In this document: piece by piece, positions 51,213-60,418 of the stretch
Numbering within the stretch: the first letter of the stretch is position 1
Layout of the letters: the number at the start of each line of letters is the position of its first letter
Source: Glaciecola siphonariae
GTDB lineage: Bacteria; Pseudomonadota; Gammaproteobacteria; Enterobacterales; Alteromonadaceae
Length of the DNA stretch: 64,000 nucleotides
Assembly: GCF_042652645.1 (NCBI RefSeq)
Contig: NZ_JBHSGU010000002.1
Span: forward strand, 1,302,001 to 1,366,000
Reading direction: 5' to 3'
Translations under genes and position numbers: made by a program
The notes under the pieces: generated by a model
The model's input: only the letters and a program-made list of their open reading frames with translations
What the model was told of the DNA's origin: nothing
Database searches by the model: none

Positions 51213-53051
51213 CTATTCAACTGAAAGAGACCAAATAGATACGCTGCCTGACACTTCATTGCCGATGACCAGAAGCGGTTCACCGCTTGGGCTGGAAGCA
51301 GCATCAATAAAGGTCATGCCCTCAGGTGCCAAATCGCCCGTTATATCCGCGCCTTCCTCCACGCCACGATTGTTGAAGTAACTAATAAACTGCACGTTGT
51401 AAGGGTTGGTAATATCGTAAACCATGACACCGCCCATGCGCTCAAGGCCAACAAAGGCATATTGTCGATTATCGATTTTACCTAGCGTTAACGCTTCAGG
51501 CTCTGGGCCTTTCGCATCTGAGCGAGTATCACCTTCATTTTCATCATTGTTATTGTTAAACAATGGGCCGTAAATTGACGCCGTTATACGCTCCATGTCA
51601 TCCCCCGAATCGAACACTACGAGTCCGTTCGCATCCCAAATTGTGAATGAACGGGCGCCATAAGTGTATAGCTCATCAAAAATACCGCTGCCGTCAACAG
51701 ATCCATCTGTCGCGCCTTTAAACGTGGTAACCAATAATCGACCAATGTCATTATCATCGTTGTTGAGATAGTCGAAATTACTGCCGAGCGTTAGGTCTTC
51801 TACCCGAATTTCATCGATGAACGCCAAACATCCGTCGTCTTCATCAAATTCCAGTCCACCTGCGGCAAGACAAGCTGCTTCATCGGCTGCGTCAAAAAAG
51901 TACTCTCTGCCGTCACCTTCGTTGGCGGTAACAATAAAGTTAGCGCCATTCCAAGCATAACTATCTACCGTGTCAGCTTGGTACATGCCGTAGAGGCCAG
52001 GATACTGCTTGAAGTTAACGCCACCATCTCTATCTGAGGCGTCTAGGTTCAACATGGCCCACTCTTTAAATCCTAGCCCGATAACGCCAGATAGCGTGTT
52101 ATCTGATAAATCAACAATCGCCAACGCATTAGCCTCTTGAATAGATACAAACGCAAAAGCGTCGTCTTCACTCACGCCAACATATTCAGGCTCAAGGTCT
52201 TTTGCAACAGATGCCTCGTAAAGATTACCGTTAATAGTACGACCGTCGGGATTAGCGAAAATAGCGCCCTGCGCCTCTAGTGCGGCCTGATTGACTGACT
52301 CGAACGTGATTTCAATGTGATTATCTGCGGGCACACCGCCTGTTAATTCGATGATAGAAATACTGCCGATTGGATCAACGCTGTAGTCTCCCGATGGCTC
52401 ACCCTCGTTTGCCACTATCGCTTTGTTGCCGTCGTGCGTAAAAACTACGCTGTCTGGCAAAAAACCAACTTCTACGTTTTTCAAAAACACCGGTTGTGCG
52501 CCTGATACATCATAAAAGGCGATATGCCCTCGCACACCGGTATCTTCAGCGGCAACCGCCACCGCAAGCACGTCGTTATTGTTATCGAACGCTATGCTGT
52601 TGGCTTCACCCGTTAGACCGCTCGACGCGTTAACATCCAGCGTAATGGCAGGGTCCAAATTAGTATTGGTAAAAATGCCTTGGGCATCGGGCGTAAGGGC
52701 GGCGCCGTCAACGTTATTTATATCAAGTATTTCCACTACGACGGGGTCAGTTGAACTATTCACTGCATATACCCAAGCTTTACTTGCCTGATAGGCAACA
52801 ATCTCGGCCGCTCCTTCAGGGTCAGCAGGGTTTAATACCGCTCTGCCGATAAGTGTTGCATTCAGGCTGATAGGCGCATTAGCGCCATCGCTTCCGTTTG
52901 TGCCGTCTTGACCATCTGCACCGTTCGCACCTGCTACGCCAGCAGGACCGGTTGCGCCAGCCTCACCGTCGTCACCGTCTAAAACACAGCCTGAAAGTGC
53001 AAAACAAAGCACGGCTATTGTACTGAGAGCTTTAAGCTTACCTTGTGTCAT
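51213..53051 (-). CDS. Choice-of-anchor I family lipoprotein with collagen-like linker
   Basis: 612 residues. Signal peptide with lipobox A-L-S-G-C near residue 22. A Gly-X-Y collagen-like stretch follows (about 28-58, GATGPAGVAGANGADGQDG). Then comes a large beta-propeller-like domain with NSIAFDNNNDVLAVAVAAED, AIVANEGEPSGDYSVDPIGS and MGGVMVYDITNP, typical of choice-of-anchor I / alkaline-phosphatase-associated proteins. It is exported and anchored, function unknown, sometimes linked to phosphate stress. A good ribosome site (AAGGAAAAAT) precedes it. Confidence 0.8.
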   Translation of the reverse strand: MTQGKLKALSTIAVLCFALSGCVLDGDDGEAGATGPAGVAGANGADGQDGTNGSDGANAPISLNATLIGRAVLNPADPEGAAEIVAYQASKAWVYAVNSSTDPVVVEILDINNVDGAALTPDAQGIFTNTNLDPAITLDVNASSGLTGEANSIAFDNNNDVLAVAVAAEDTGVRGHIAFYDVSGAQPVFLKNVEVGFLPDSVVFTHDGNKAIVANEGEPSGDYSVDPIGSISIIELTGGVPADNHIEITFESVNQAALEAQGAIFANPDGRTINGNLYEASVAKDLEPEYVGVSEDDAFAFVSIQEANALAIVDLSDNTLSGVIGLGFKEWAMLNLDASDRDGGVNFKQYPGLYGMYQADTVDSYAWNGANFIVTANEGDGREYFFDAADEAACLAAGGLEFDEDDGCLAFIDEIRVEDLTLGSNFDYLNNDDNDIGRLLVTTFKGATDGSVDGSGIFDELYTYGARSFTIWDANGLVVFDSGDDMERITASIYGPLFNNNNDENEGDTRSDAKGPEPEALTLGKIDNRQYAFVGLERMGGVMVYDITNPYNVQFISYFNNRGVEEGADITGDLAPEGMTFIDAASSPSGEPLLVIGNEVSGSVSIWSLSVE

Positions 53052-53225
53052 TTTTATTTTTCCTTAACGTAAAAAACATAAATTAGTGACACAAAGAGTG
53101 AATGAGAAAAATGTCAGTTTAGTGAATCAAATGTGACCTATCGGTGACATCTTTTTTACGGATTTATGAAATGGTTAAAATGAGGTTCGTGAGAGTTTTT
53201 GTAAGAGCGAGATAAATCACACCAG

Positions 53226-53245
53226 AAAAAAAAGCCTCGCAGGCT
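53226..53245 (-). terminator. Intrinsic terminator downstream of the DUF885 gene
   Basis: Minus strand AGCCT-GCG-AGGCT (53233-53245) followed by a run of eight T (53226-53233). A second inverted repeat, GTGAGTATT/AATACTCAC with an inner AGTACTTG/CAAGTACT stem, spans 53295-53353 and includes the DUF885 stop codon. Confidence 0.75.
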
Positions 53246-53349
53246 GATGCGACGCTGACTTGTTTTATTTACAAAGGCTTGTATGAGCGCTTAAGTGAGT
53301 ATTTATGTGAGAGCTAATGTGAGTACTTGTGCAAGTACTGAGTCAATAC

Positions 53350-54699
53350 TCACTCAGAAATCATACTCGCCGTTTTTGGATTGCTAAGTAATTCCTCGAA
53401 TATGGTCCAGCGCTTTTGCGTATTGTTTTCAGTGCCGCCTTGACGAATGACGTAGCTTTCAACCAAGTCTCTCCCTAAGTTGTAGTTAATCACGTAGCTT
53501 CTATATTTGTCGAAAAACCGCACTCGTTGAGCGGCCCTTTCAGGTGAGTTGAGCATATATTTTTGTAGAATATCTGCCGCCGCATCAGCATTGATTTCGC
53601 CATTTAAGTACTGACGAGCAGCTTCATTCCCAACGTAAGATAACTTGCTGTAAATATCTGCTACCTTGTAATAAAGCTCCGCTTTCGAAGTGTCTAAACC
53701 GGCGAGTGGAAATAAAACTTCTTTTTCAAAGGCAAGACGCGATTCTCCAGGAAAAGCCACGTCTATTCCGTAATTTGCACTACCCTCTGCAATAAGAGAT
53801 TGCGGTGAAAATAGCTGGTAAACCGAAAATTCTATCCACTCTTTTTTGTTAACCAAGTTTTGTTCAAGCAATACGTTAAAGACGTGATGTCCCGGGTAGC
53901 CTTCATGTGCGGCGAGATCTACTGCACGACTGATATAAATCGGCAGGTCTATATTAATTTGGATTAAGCTTTGCGCATTACCTTGGTAGTAATTGTATCC
54001 CGACCACGCTTTGTCGGTGACGTACTCAAGCACAAAACTCTCATTCTCTGGTAAAGTGATATGTTCACTTGTTCTTTGTCTCGCTTCCTCTATGGCGGCG
54101 CGAAAAACCACATCAATTTTATCCTTTGGAATAATAAATTGGCTATTAAAGGCATTGTAGCGTTCAGATAGTTCGCCCTCCCCCGGAAGCAAGGCGTCAA
54201 GCTCGTTTAGCAAGGCATCAAAATACGATAAGTCGTTGTTTGGCGGCAACGCATCGTAAAGCAGCTGTGCTTCTTCATCAAAGCTATAGGTTTCACCGCC
54301 GAGCATATTTATTTTGGTATGAACCGCGCGCACCTGTTTTTGAAACATGGCCAATCTTGCCTGTTGCTCTTGCGATAGAGTGTTTACATCAATTTCAGAC
54401 ACGGCTTGCATTAAGTCTTCTGCCTGTTTGTTAAATGCTTGGAATGGAAAGTGCGCGCCTTCTTGCACAGGCGCTGGCTTAAGAGAGCCTGGCCCGTAAT
54501 AAGCATCAACGACATCAGCATCAAATTGCCCAACACTTAATACCAGCTTGACATAGTCAGTGGCTATGTCGTCAATACTGCGAACAGCTTGCGCTTTTTG
54601 AGGCACTGGCTCCTCTACTTTTGTAGGTTTATTTACATTAGCATCTGAACAAGCGATTAATGCGCTTAGCGTTAGCGCGAGAGCAATGAATTTTTTCAA
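53350..54699 (-). CDS. DUF885 family lipoprotein (putative zinc-dependent peptidase-like)
   Basis: 449 residues; signal peptide MKKFIALALTLSALIAC gives a lipobox L-I-A-C at residue 17. DUF885 core with AAHEGYPGHHVFNVLL, the conserved HEGxPGHH metal-binding-like motif, YVTDKAWSGYNYYQGN before it and YVGNEAARQYLNGE after it. Length is somewhat short for DUF885 (about 550-600), the N-terminal part being reduced. Activity unproven in the family; peptidase role is inferred from the HExxH-like arrangement. Confidence 0.82.
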   Translation of the reverse strand: MKKFIALALTLSALIACSDANVNKPTKVEEPVPQKAQAVRSIDDIATDYVKLVLSVGQFDADVVDAYYGPGSLKPAPVQEGAHFPFQAFNKQAEDLMQAVSEIDVNTLSQEQQARLAMFQKQVRAVHTKINMLGGETYSFDEEAQLLYDALPPNNDLSYFDALLNELDALLPGEGELSERYNAFNSQFIIPKDKIDVVFRAAIEEARQRTSEHITLPENESFVLEYVTDKAWSGYNYYQGNAQSLIQINIDLPIYISRAVDLAAHEGYPGHHVFNVLLEQNLVNKKEWIEFSVYQLFSPQSLIAEGSANYGIDVAFPGESRLAFEKEVLFPLAGLDTSKAELYYKVADIYSKLSYVGNEAARQYLNGEINADAAADILQKYMLNSPERAAQRVRFFDKYRSYVINYNLGRDLVESYVIRQGGTENNTQKRWTIFEELLSNPKTASMISE

Positions 54700-54893
54700 A
54701 AGAATGCCTTTTTGTGATTATAATTTATAAACAGAATGTAATGATTGAGTGAGGATAAACGAGGGATTTTAGTGATTCAACTGCTATTGCACACGCAAAG
54801 CACTAATGAGGCTTAATAGCAAATATTAAAGGACTGTTTTTGAATGCAAAAACTTGTTTTTACAGTAGATTTGATGAAGAATACCAGTCATTC

Positions 54894-54969
54894 CACCCCT
54901 TAGTTTAACTGGATAAAACGAGGACCTCCTAAGTCTTTGATAGTGGTTCAAGTCCACTAGGGGTGGCCA
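54894..54969 (+). tRNA. tRNA-Arg (anticodon CCT)
   Basis: 76 nt with full cloverleaf by eye. Acceptor CACCCCT pairs with AGGGGTG (7 bp), discriminator G and encoded CCA. D-arm GTTT/AAAC. Anticodon stem AGGAC/GTCTT with loop CTCCTAA, giving CCT, which reads AGG. T-arm AGTGG-TTCAAGT-CCACT. It stands alone between the DUF885 and RND pump genes. tRNA-Arg genes are frequent integration targets, but no integrase or repeated 3' end was found here. Confidence 0.93.
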
Positions 54970-55327
54970 TTTTTTGGGCGATTTTGACTTGGGATTTTGT
55001 GGCAAATTTTGAGTGTATCTTTCGCTTGTGACCGTTCGTTTTTAATAAAATAGTGAGTCATGTGTACCCAAAAGGACAAAAAACAAAATCAGTCGTTCAG
55101 TTTCTTGGTTAATTTTGTATATAACCTTTACTATAGACAGGCTTTGTCCACTTAACCACTTCACTACATCTTTAATTGAATTTTGTTGAAATCTTTAACT
55201 AACTTAAAGTCATCTTTCAGCCACTATGCTAAACGAAATGTCTTACTGTAAAGTCTTTTCGATAATCTAGTATGGAAGTTAGTTTTTGGAATCTACGTCA
55301 AACACCTATGATGTCGGTATATCAGCC
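54970..55327. other. 358-bp non-coding stretch between tRNA-Arg and the RND pump
   Basis: A T-run right after the tRNA CCA may end its transcript. The rest is AT-rich with no recognised gene or repeat of the tRNA 3' end. Confidence 0.4.
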
Positions 55328-58300
55328 TTAGCAAGACTGTGTTTCCTCAAACCTTTCACCTTTAAAAAACATCGACATTCTGCGGCACAGTACATAAAAA
55401 ATGGGTGTAAAAATCAAACCAAAAAAGGTCACGCCCAACATACCGCTGAATACTGTGACGCCGAGTGCCTGTCGCATTTCTGCGCCCGCTCCGGTGGCAA
55501 CAACTAATGGAATCACGCCTAAAATAAAGGCAAAAGATGTCATCAATATAGGCCGTAAGCGCATGCTTGCTGCATCAGACGCGGCTTTGTAAAGCGATTC
55601 CCCCTCCATTTCTTTTTGTCTGGCAAATTCCACAATTAAGATAGCGTTTTTACTGGCAAGGCCAACCAATACAATCAATCCCACTTGAGTGAGAATGTTA
55701 TTGTCCATGCCCATCAGGCTCACTCCCACAATGGCGCTGAGCAAGCACATGGGTACGATTAACACGACAGCAAGCGGCGTTGTCCAGCTCTCATATAAAG
55801 CCACTAATAATAAATACACGAATAAAACCGCAAAGGCGAAGGCAAACATACCTGTGTTGCCAGCTTGTTTTTGCTGATAGGCTAATTCTGTCCATTCGTA
55901 GCTGATGCCGTCTGGCAAAATTTGATCCGCGAGTCGTTCCATGGTCGAGAGGGCTTCGCCTGTGCTAAAACCAGGTGAAGCGTCACCCTGCAAATCAGCC
56001 GCAGGGTATAGGTTATAGCGGGGTACTCTCGATGGACCAGCTTGATAGTCAAAGGTAGCAATGGAGCTCAGCGGAACCATGTCACCTTGGTTGTTTCTAA
56101 CTCGTATCTGGCTAATATCATCTGGCGACATCCGATAGGGTGCGTCAGCTTGAGCCGTTACTCTAAATGTACGGCCTAAATAATTAAAGTCATTCACAAA
56201 TGCACTGCCAAGGTACACTTCTAGGGCGTTAAATACTTCTGACACAGGCACACCTAATCTTTCGGCTCGCGCTCTGTCGATATCAGCGAAGAGCTGAGGA
56301 GTATTAGTTTCAAAAAAACTAAATACTGCTGTTGTTGCCGGCTCTTGATTAGCCGCTCCGGCGAGTTGCCACATAGCGCCTTCAAGCACATCTAAGCCCC
56401 TACCGCGGGTGTCCTGCAACATCATTTTGAAACCGCCACCGTTGCCGATACCGCGCACGGCGGGTGGTGGGATCACAACGACAAAGGCTTCTTTAATGGA
56501 TGACATTTCAGCGCGAATATTCGCCACCAATTGATCAAAGATGATGCCCTTGCTTCGGCGAATATCGAAAGGTTCAAGTGTCGGAAACATAGCCGCTGAA
56601 TTAGATGCATTCGTGAAGGTGGCGCCAGAAAAACCAGTAAATGCGACGACATTTGCAATACCATCGATGCCCAATACCTTATCTACTATTTCGTTAACAA
56701 CAGCGTCAGTTCTTGCTAAGGATGCACCGGAGGGCAGTTGGGCGCCAATGATGACATAACCTTGGTCTTGTGCAGGAATAAAACCTTGTGGAACACGATT
56801 AAATTGATATGCGGTAAGCACCATCAAACCGATGTAAACCACAACGGCGATAGGCCCCCAACGCACTAATTTACACACCAGTTTGCCGTAGCCAGCAGAG
56901 GTTTTATCCATAATGCGGTTAAAACCATTAAAAAAAGCATTGATGAAGCCTTTCTTTTCTTTTTCTTCGTGAGGTTTGAAGAAAATCGCAGACAGCGCGG
57001 GGCTTAAAATTAGCGAAACTGTAACCGATATTAAAGTTGCGGTGGCTATAGTGATAGCAAATTGCGTATAGAAGGTGCCTGAAATGCCGCCAACAAAGGC
57101 GGTGGGCAAAAACACGGCAACCAGTACCAGTCCCATTGCAACTAAGGCTCCGCCTACCTCATCCATGGTTTGTCGGGCAGCTTCCAAAGGTTTGAGTCCT
57201 TTTTCAGACATCAAACGCTCCATGTTTTCAACCACCACAATCGCGTCATCCACCACAATACCAATGGCAAGCACAAGGCCAAAGAGCGTTAGATTATTAA
57301 TTGAAAAGCCCATGGCGCTCATTACCGCAAAGGTGCCGACTAAAGAAATGGGTATGGCCAAAATCGGAATAAGCGCAGCGCGCCAATTTTGTAAAAACAG
57401 CACGATCACCAGTACCACTAGTGCGACGGCCTCGTAAATGGTCATTTCAACCGCCGCGACGGAGGCTTCAATAAATTCAGTTGGATTATACACAATATCG
57501 TAGACTAAGCCTGGCGGGAAATCTTTAGACACCGTTTCCATAACTTGTTTAACGGCATCGGCGGTTTCAAGCGCATTGGAGCCAGGGCGCTGAAAAATAG
57601 GCATAGCGATGGCTTTGTCTTTGCCCAAATAGCCTCGAGTAGTATAGGCCTCAGCACCTAATTCTACGCGTGCTACATCTCTTAATCGAACAATTCTGCC
57701 GTTTTCGTTTTTGATAATGATGTTTTCAAATTGCTCGGGCTCTTCCAGTCGTCCTTGAGTTTGCACGGCTAATTCAAAGGCAGTCTGGCCGGCTGCTACA
57801 GGCGCTTGATTTAGTGTGCCACTGGCCACCTGAATATTTTGCGTTCGCAATGATGACACTACTTCACCGGCAGTAAGGCCAACCGAGGCAATCAAATCGG
57901 GGTCCAACCAAATTCGCATAGAATATTGACTTGCACCAAAGATTAAAATATCACCCACACCGTCAATTCTAGAAAGCTGGTCTTGAATTTGTAGGGTTGC
58001 ATAATTGGCAATGTAGGTCTGATCATAGGTTTCGTCGGGCGAATACATATTCACAACCATCATCAGATCAGGGGAATTTTTCAGCGTGGTCACACCCAGT
58101 CGACGCACGGTTTCAGGGAGTCGCGGCTCAGCAATGGCAACGCGGTTTTGAACCTGCACCTGTGCGGTATCTAAATCTGTGCCCAGTGCAAAGGTAACAG
58201 TAATAGTGACCCTTCCATCAGCGGTAGATTGTGAAGAAATATAAAGCATATTTTCAACGCCGTTGATCTCTTGCTCTATTGGCGTGGCAACGGTTTTAGA

Positions 58301-58477
58301 AGCAATGTCGGCGTTAGCGCCTGGATAAGTGGCTACGACCTGAATGGTTGGCGGTGCCACTTGTGGAAATTGTTCTACCGGCAATGAGAAATAAGATAAA
58401 CCACCAACAATCATGACGATAATGGCTAATACAGTGGCAAATTTGGGCCGACTAATAAAATATTGTGAAATTGACAT
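55328..58477 (-). CDS. RND multidrug efflux permease (AcrB/MexB type, HAE1)
   Basis: 1049-residue inner-membrane trimeric proton/drug antiporter. N-terminal MSISQYFISRPKFATVLAII and FPQVAPPTIQVVATYPGANA. Transmembrane proton-relay acid residues are in GIVVDDAIVVVENMERLM. GQGYVIIGAQLPSGASLART-type porter segments follow, then a second transmembrane bundle with VLVGLASKNAILIVEFARQK. Complete length. It lies 12 nt after the adaptor gene; the outer-membrane channel is not in this unit, so a TolC elsewhere is probably used. Confidence 0.95.
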   Translation of the reverse strand: MSISQYFISRPKFATVLAIIVMIVGGLSYFSLPVEQFPQVAPPTIQVVATYPGANADIASKTVATPIEQEINGVENMLYISSQSTADGRVTITVTFALGTDLDTAQVQVQNRVAIAEPRLPETVRRLGVTTLKNSPDLMMVVNMYSPDETYDQTYIANYATLQIQDQLSRIDGVGDILIFGASQYSMRIWLDPDLIASVGLTAGEVVSSLRTQNIQVASGTLNQAPVAAGQTAFELAVQTQGRLEEPEQFENIIIKNENGRIVRLRDVARVELGAEAYTTRGYLGKDKAIAMPIFQRPGSNALETADAVKQVMETVSKDFPPGLVYDIVYNPTEFIEASVAAVEMTIYEAVALVVLVIVLFLQNWRAALIPILAIPISLVGTFAVMSAMGFSINNLTLFGLVLAIGIVVDDAIVVVENMERLMSEKGLKPLEAARQTMDEVGGALVAMGLVLVAVFLPTAFVGGISGTFYTQFAITIATATLISVTVSLILSPALSAIFFKPHEEKEKKGFINAFFNGFNRIMDKTSAGYGKLVCKLVRWGPIAVVVYIGLMVLTAYQFNRVPQGFIPAQDQGYVIIGAQLPSGASLARTDAVVNEIVDKVLGIDGIANVVAFTGFSGATFTNASNSAAMFPTLEPFDIRRSKGIIFDQLVANIRAEMSSIKEAFVVVIPPPAVRGIGNGGGFKMMLQDTRGRGLDVLEGAMWQLAGAANQEPATTAVFSFFETNTPQLFADIDRARAERLGVPVSEVFNALEVYLGSAFVNDFNYLGRTFRVTAQADAPYRMSPDDISQIRVRNNQGDMVPLSSIATFDYQAGPSRVPRYNLYPAADLQGDASPGFSTGEALSTMERLADQILPDGISYEWTELAYQQKQAGNTGMFAFAFAVLFVYLLLVALYESWTTPLAVVLIVPMCLLSAIVGVSLMGMDNNILTQVGLIVLVGLASKNAILIVEFARQKEMEGESLYKAASDAASMRLRPILMTSFAFILGVIPLVVATGAGAEMRQALGVTVFSGMLGVTFFGLIFTPIFYVLCRRMSMFFKGERFEETQSC

Positions 58478-58489
58478 ATTCGCCTCCGG

Positions 58490-59599
58490 CTACAGCGAAT
58501 ACTGAGCTGATAGATTGATTTCATTGGCCGCAACTTTCGCACCATCTCTTACTCTCATCAAACCATTTACCACAACTCTTTCGTCACCGTTTAAGCCAGC
58601 TTTAATAATGCGTAATTCAGGCGTGTGTAATTTTCCTAATTCAACATATTTACGGGTGATAGTGTCATTTTCGTCGGCGATGTAAACAAAACGGCGATTT
58701 TGGTCACTATTTAATGCAGCGTCAGGGAGCAGCATGACCTCGTCTTTCTCTCGAGATAGCAATTGAATTCGACCAAAAATACCGGGTATTAACAGTCCAT
58801 TGTCATTTTCAAGTATCGCTCTGCCTTGAATCGTGCCGGTACTTCTGTCTAAGCGGTTGTCGACGAAGTCCATGACGCCTTCATGAATAAAATCATCTTC
58901 ATCTTGCAGTTTCACTCTTACAGGGTTTGGCGCAGTGCGAGAGCTTTCTCTAGCGCCTGTTTGTGATGCCCGCGCGTATTGTAAAAAGTCAGACTCACCC
59001 GCCTCAAAGTAAAAATGAATAGGGTCGATAGTAACCACCGTAGTAAGCAAGGTAGCATTCGCTGCTGAAATTAAATTGCCCTCATTCACATAGTCACGGC
59101 TCACTAAGCCTGTTATGGGCGTTTTTACCTCGGTAAACTCCATGTCGAGGCGAGCGGCAGCAAGGGCAGCTTCTGCTTGGTCTAATTCGTTTTTACGACG
59201 GTCAACTTCTTCTTGCGATATGGAGTTTCTTTGCCGAAGCTCTAAGCCACGGTCTAATTCTTTTTTTGCTAAATCGTAGGTGGCTTCAGCACTTTTTAAC
59301 GCGATTTGAAAAGGGCGTTGGTCGATTACAAAAAGCACGTCCCCTTGGTTTACCTGCTGGCCATCAACAAAATTCACAGACTCGACATAACCACTCACTC
59401 TTGCTCTTATTTCGACCTCATTAATTGCCTCAAATCGTCCCGAATATTCATCCCAAGATGTGACAGTTGCAGAGAGGGGAAGGGCGACGTCAACCTCAGG
59501 TGCTTGCTGTTGATTGGCGTTTTGAGCTTCGTTTTGAGAGCAGCTAGCCAATAAAAATACAGCCGTAAACAGTGCAAAATTACGCGTAAGTGTAAACAT
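58490..59599 (-). CDS. RND efflux periplasmic adaptor (membrane fusion protein)
   Basis: 369 residues; signal peptide with lipobox L-A-S-C (near residue 20). Lipoyl half-motif ARVSGYVESVNFVDGQQVNQ and GDVLFVIDQRPFQIALK, a coiled hairpin with RGLELRQRNSISQEEVDRRK, the second lipoyl half VKTPITGLVSRDYVNEGNLI, and a C-terminal GLNGDERVVVNGLMRVRDGA. It links the permease to the outer-membrane channel. First gene of the two-gene operon; an inverted-repeat array lies upstream. Confidence 0.94.
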   Translation of the reverse strand: MFTLTRNFALFTAVFLLASCSQNEAQNANQQQAPEVDVALPLSATVTSWDEYSGRFEAINEVEIRARVSGYVESVNFVDGQQVNQGDVLFVIDQRPFQIALKSAEATYDLAKKELDRGLELRQRNSISQEEVDRRKNELDQAEAALAAARLDMEFTEVKTPITGLVSRDYVNEGNLISAANATLLTTVVTIDPIHFYFEAGESDFLQYARASQTGARESSRTAPNPVRVKLQDEDDFIHEGVMDFVDNRLDRSTGTIQGRAILENDNGLLIPGIFGRIQLLSREKDEVMLLPDAALNSDQNRRFVYIADENDTITRKYVELGKLHTPELRIIKAGLNGDERVVVNGLMRVRDGAKVAANEINLSAQYSL

Positions 59600-59627
59600 T
59601 AATGATGTCCATGGTTGTTGAAATTAC

Positions 59628-59730
59628 AAACCTACCAACAGTTTCAGTTTAAAAAAAGATTCGTTGTTGATTTATTATATTGTGTTGGGTTAACTGAAAT
59701 TCTGTTGCATGCCTGCATGTGGGTAGGTTT
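59628..59730. promoter_or_regulatory. Large interrupted palindrome between the RND operon and a divergent lipoprotein
   Basis: Left side 59628-59652 (AAACCTACC, CAACAG, TTTCAGTTTAA) is mirrored on the right at 59688-59730 (TTAACTGAAA, CTGTTG, GGTAGGTTT), with small insertions. It sits across the promoter region of the adaptor gene, as expected of operators for a repressor. The regulator is not adjacent. Confidence 0.5.
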
Positions 59731-59799
59731 TTAAAGTACTTCAATTCTCAAGTACATGTCAAACTGTATGAGCCAAAGTGCACTAATACCGCGGGAATT

Positions 59800-60207
59800 A
59801 TGTGTTTTTCGAAACTAAATCAAGTGTGTCTTACAGCACTATTACTTTTACTTTGCGCATGCTCACGAAGTGACAAAGTTGCAGAAATAAGTAATGTTGA
59901 AACGTTTATCCATATAGCTAAACAGCAAATCGGTAAAAAAGTTACGATTCTTGGTTACTTAGGCACGGTGCCTAGTTTCTTGATATACAGTGACAAAAAT
60001 GCACTTCAAGAATATGACATAGAAAAATCAGTAAGAGTGCTATCCAATATCTCATATGAGACTATTGCCAAATTGGGTCGTTTTGAAAAGCAGGTAAGGT
60101 TAACAAGAATAATCTATGAAGATAGGTTTACTAGGGAAATTGTAATAAGTGATTTAGACAGTTTGATTATTGAAAATTTGGACAAAACTATTTGTTTTAA
60201 GGTCTGA
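59800..60207 (+). CDS. Small lipoprotein of unknown function
   Basis: 135 residues from the ATG at 59800, chosen because GGGAATT lies just upstream and the signal peptide MCFSKLNQVCLTALLLLLCAC then begins normally (lipobox L-C-A-C); a frame extends to 59719. The mature part of about 113 residues has VETFIHIAKQQIGKKVTILG and is rich in charged residues. Not recognised. Divergent from the RND operon and more AT-rich than its neighbours, so it may be acquired. Confidence 0.55.
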   Translation: MCFSKLNQVCLTALLLLLCACSRSDKVAEISNVETFIHIAKQQIGKKVTILGYLGTVPSFLIYSDKNALQEYDIEKSVRVLSNISYETIAKLGRFEKQVRLTRIIYEDRFTREIVISDLDSLIIENLDKTICFKV

Positions 60208-60418
60208 ATAGAAGCTATAACTAATTTTGAACAACTGCCTATTTTTAATCACTGACTTGGCGTGCTTTTCGTATAGAGTACTCAAATTTGAAAGCTTGGC
60301 TTTTCGTCAGCTTACTGACATAGCTTTTTCTACCTATCATAAAGAGCGCGTAACAGATGCACGCGCCAAAACGTTCAGCCAATCCAAGCCGCCAAAAAAA
60401 AGGTAAAAACCAACACAC

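Noticed and set aside
60208..60418. Possible small gene or regulatory RNA between the lipoprotein and PhyH gene
   Set aside because: Only weak local inverted repeats; nothing supportable.
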